Positions 63,989-64,000 of a stretch of 64,000 nucleotides of DNA are shown here, in pieces. Source of the DNA: Candidatus Brocadia sp. (GTDB lineage Bacteria > Planctomycetota > Brocadiia > Brocadiales > Brocadiaceae); assembly GCA_011525665.1 (NCBI GenBank), contig WYAU01000031.1, positions 1 through 64,000 on the forward strand, in the 5' to 3' direction. The number at the start of each line of letters is the position of its first letter. The first letter of the stretch is position 1. The notes beneath the pieces were generated by a model. It was not told where the DNA came from, did no database searches, and worked only from the letters and a program-made list of their open reading frames with translations. The translations under genes were made by a program, and so were the position numbers.

Positions 63989-64000
63989 TTAGAGAGAATT

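Noticed and set aside
1-64000. Search for tRNA, rRNA and CRISPR arrays
   Set aside because: No T-loop/anticodon arrangement, rRNA segment or regularly spaced direct repeat was seen by eye; a covariance search could still find a divergent RNA.

Overview
The window looks like a chromosomal segment from a Gram-negative, anaerobe-leaning bacterium with moderate GC. The gene set fits a Planctomycetota/Brocadiales (anammox-like) genome. It has siroheme-to-heme AhbA/AhbB proteins next to a sulfite-reductase-like Fe-S protein, futalosine-pathway menaquinone genes (MqnB, MqnD), a folate-domain-free MetE-like protein, an LPS-assembly lipoprotein, a large U32 protein, dodecin, and many short GC-rich palindromic repeats. 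The lineage is inferred; no rRNA or hallmark anammox gene lies in the window.

Layout. 0.3-4.6 kb (+): LptE-like lipoprotein, folP, diadenylate cyclase (dacA), its YbbR-domain partner and pdxJ, mostly overlapping by a few bases. 5-10 kb (+): RND efflux pair and a TetR regulator. 10-12 kb: a VOC-fold protein, then queE-queC for 7-deazaguanine synthesis. 12-16.7 kb (-): proC, transketolase and an SLC13-type anion transporter. 17-22.7 kb (+): a strong promoter, a c-di-GMP-I (GEMM) riboswitch whose 3' strand doubles as the arm of an intrinsic terminator, then a membrane protein, a CrtC/AttH-like lipocalin protein, a small membrane protein, a cholesterol-oxidase-like GMC flavoenzyme and a metallophosphoesterase. 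This riboswitch operon is the most interesting system here. 22.9-24.8 kb (-): a PCP-reductase/sulfite-reductase/ferredoxin fusion with ahbA and ahbB. 25-27.7 kb (+): coiled-coil protein, nucleotidyltransferase-like protein, TPM-domain protein and LemA. 28-31 kb: a Cys-rich 57-residue protein and a U32 gene that has absorbed three palindromic repeats in frame.

31.2-37.9 kb is an accessory region: a toxin-antitoxin pair, an Mrr-like nuclease, a NERD/zinc-ribbon protein, debris of a phage/plasmid primase and an integrase, an RNase H, and a ParA ATPase with a small partner. 38-44 kb (-): an ABC exporter, a hairpin-rich stretch without clear genes, a small protein and a MacAB-type export system. 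44.8-51.8 kb (-): an envelope lipoprotein cluster (LpoB, YcfL, a COG3014-like protein, a CsgG-like protein, a TPR/CsgG/PEGA protein and a small protein sharing a glycine-rich motif with it). 52-64 kb: PhnP-like hydrolase, secreted protein, nitrilase, broken BrnT, MetE-like protein, MFS transporter, thiL, tsaE, mqnD, mqnB, an ABC exporter half and dodecin.

Genes needed for c-di-AMP synthesis and a c-di-GMP sensor both occur, so two cyclic-dinucleotide signals are used. Repeats of one composite family sit in both larger gaps of the riboswitch operon, inside the U32 gene and around thiL-tsaE.
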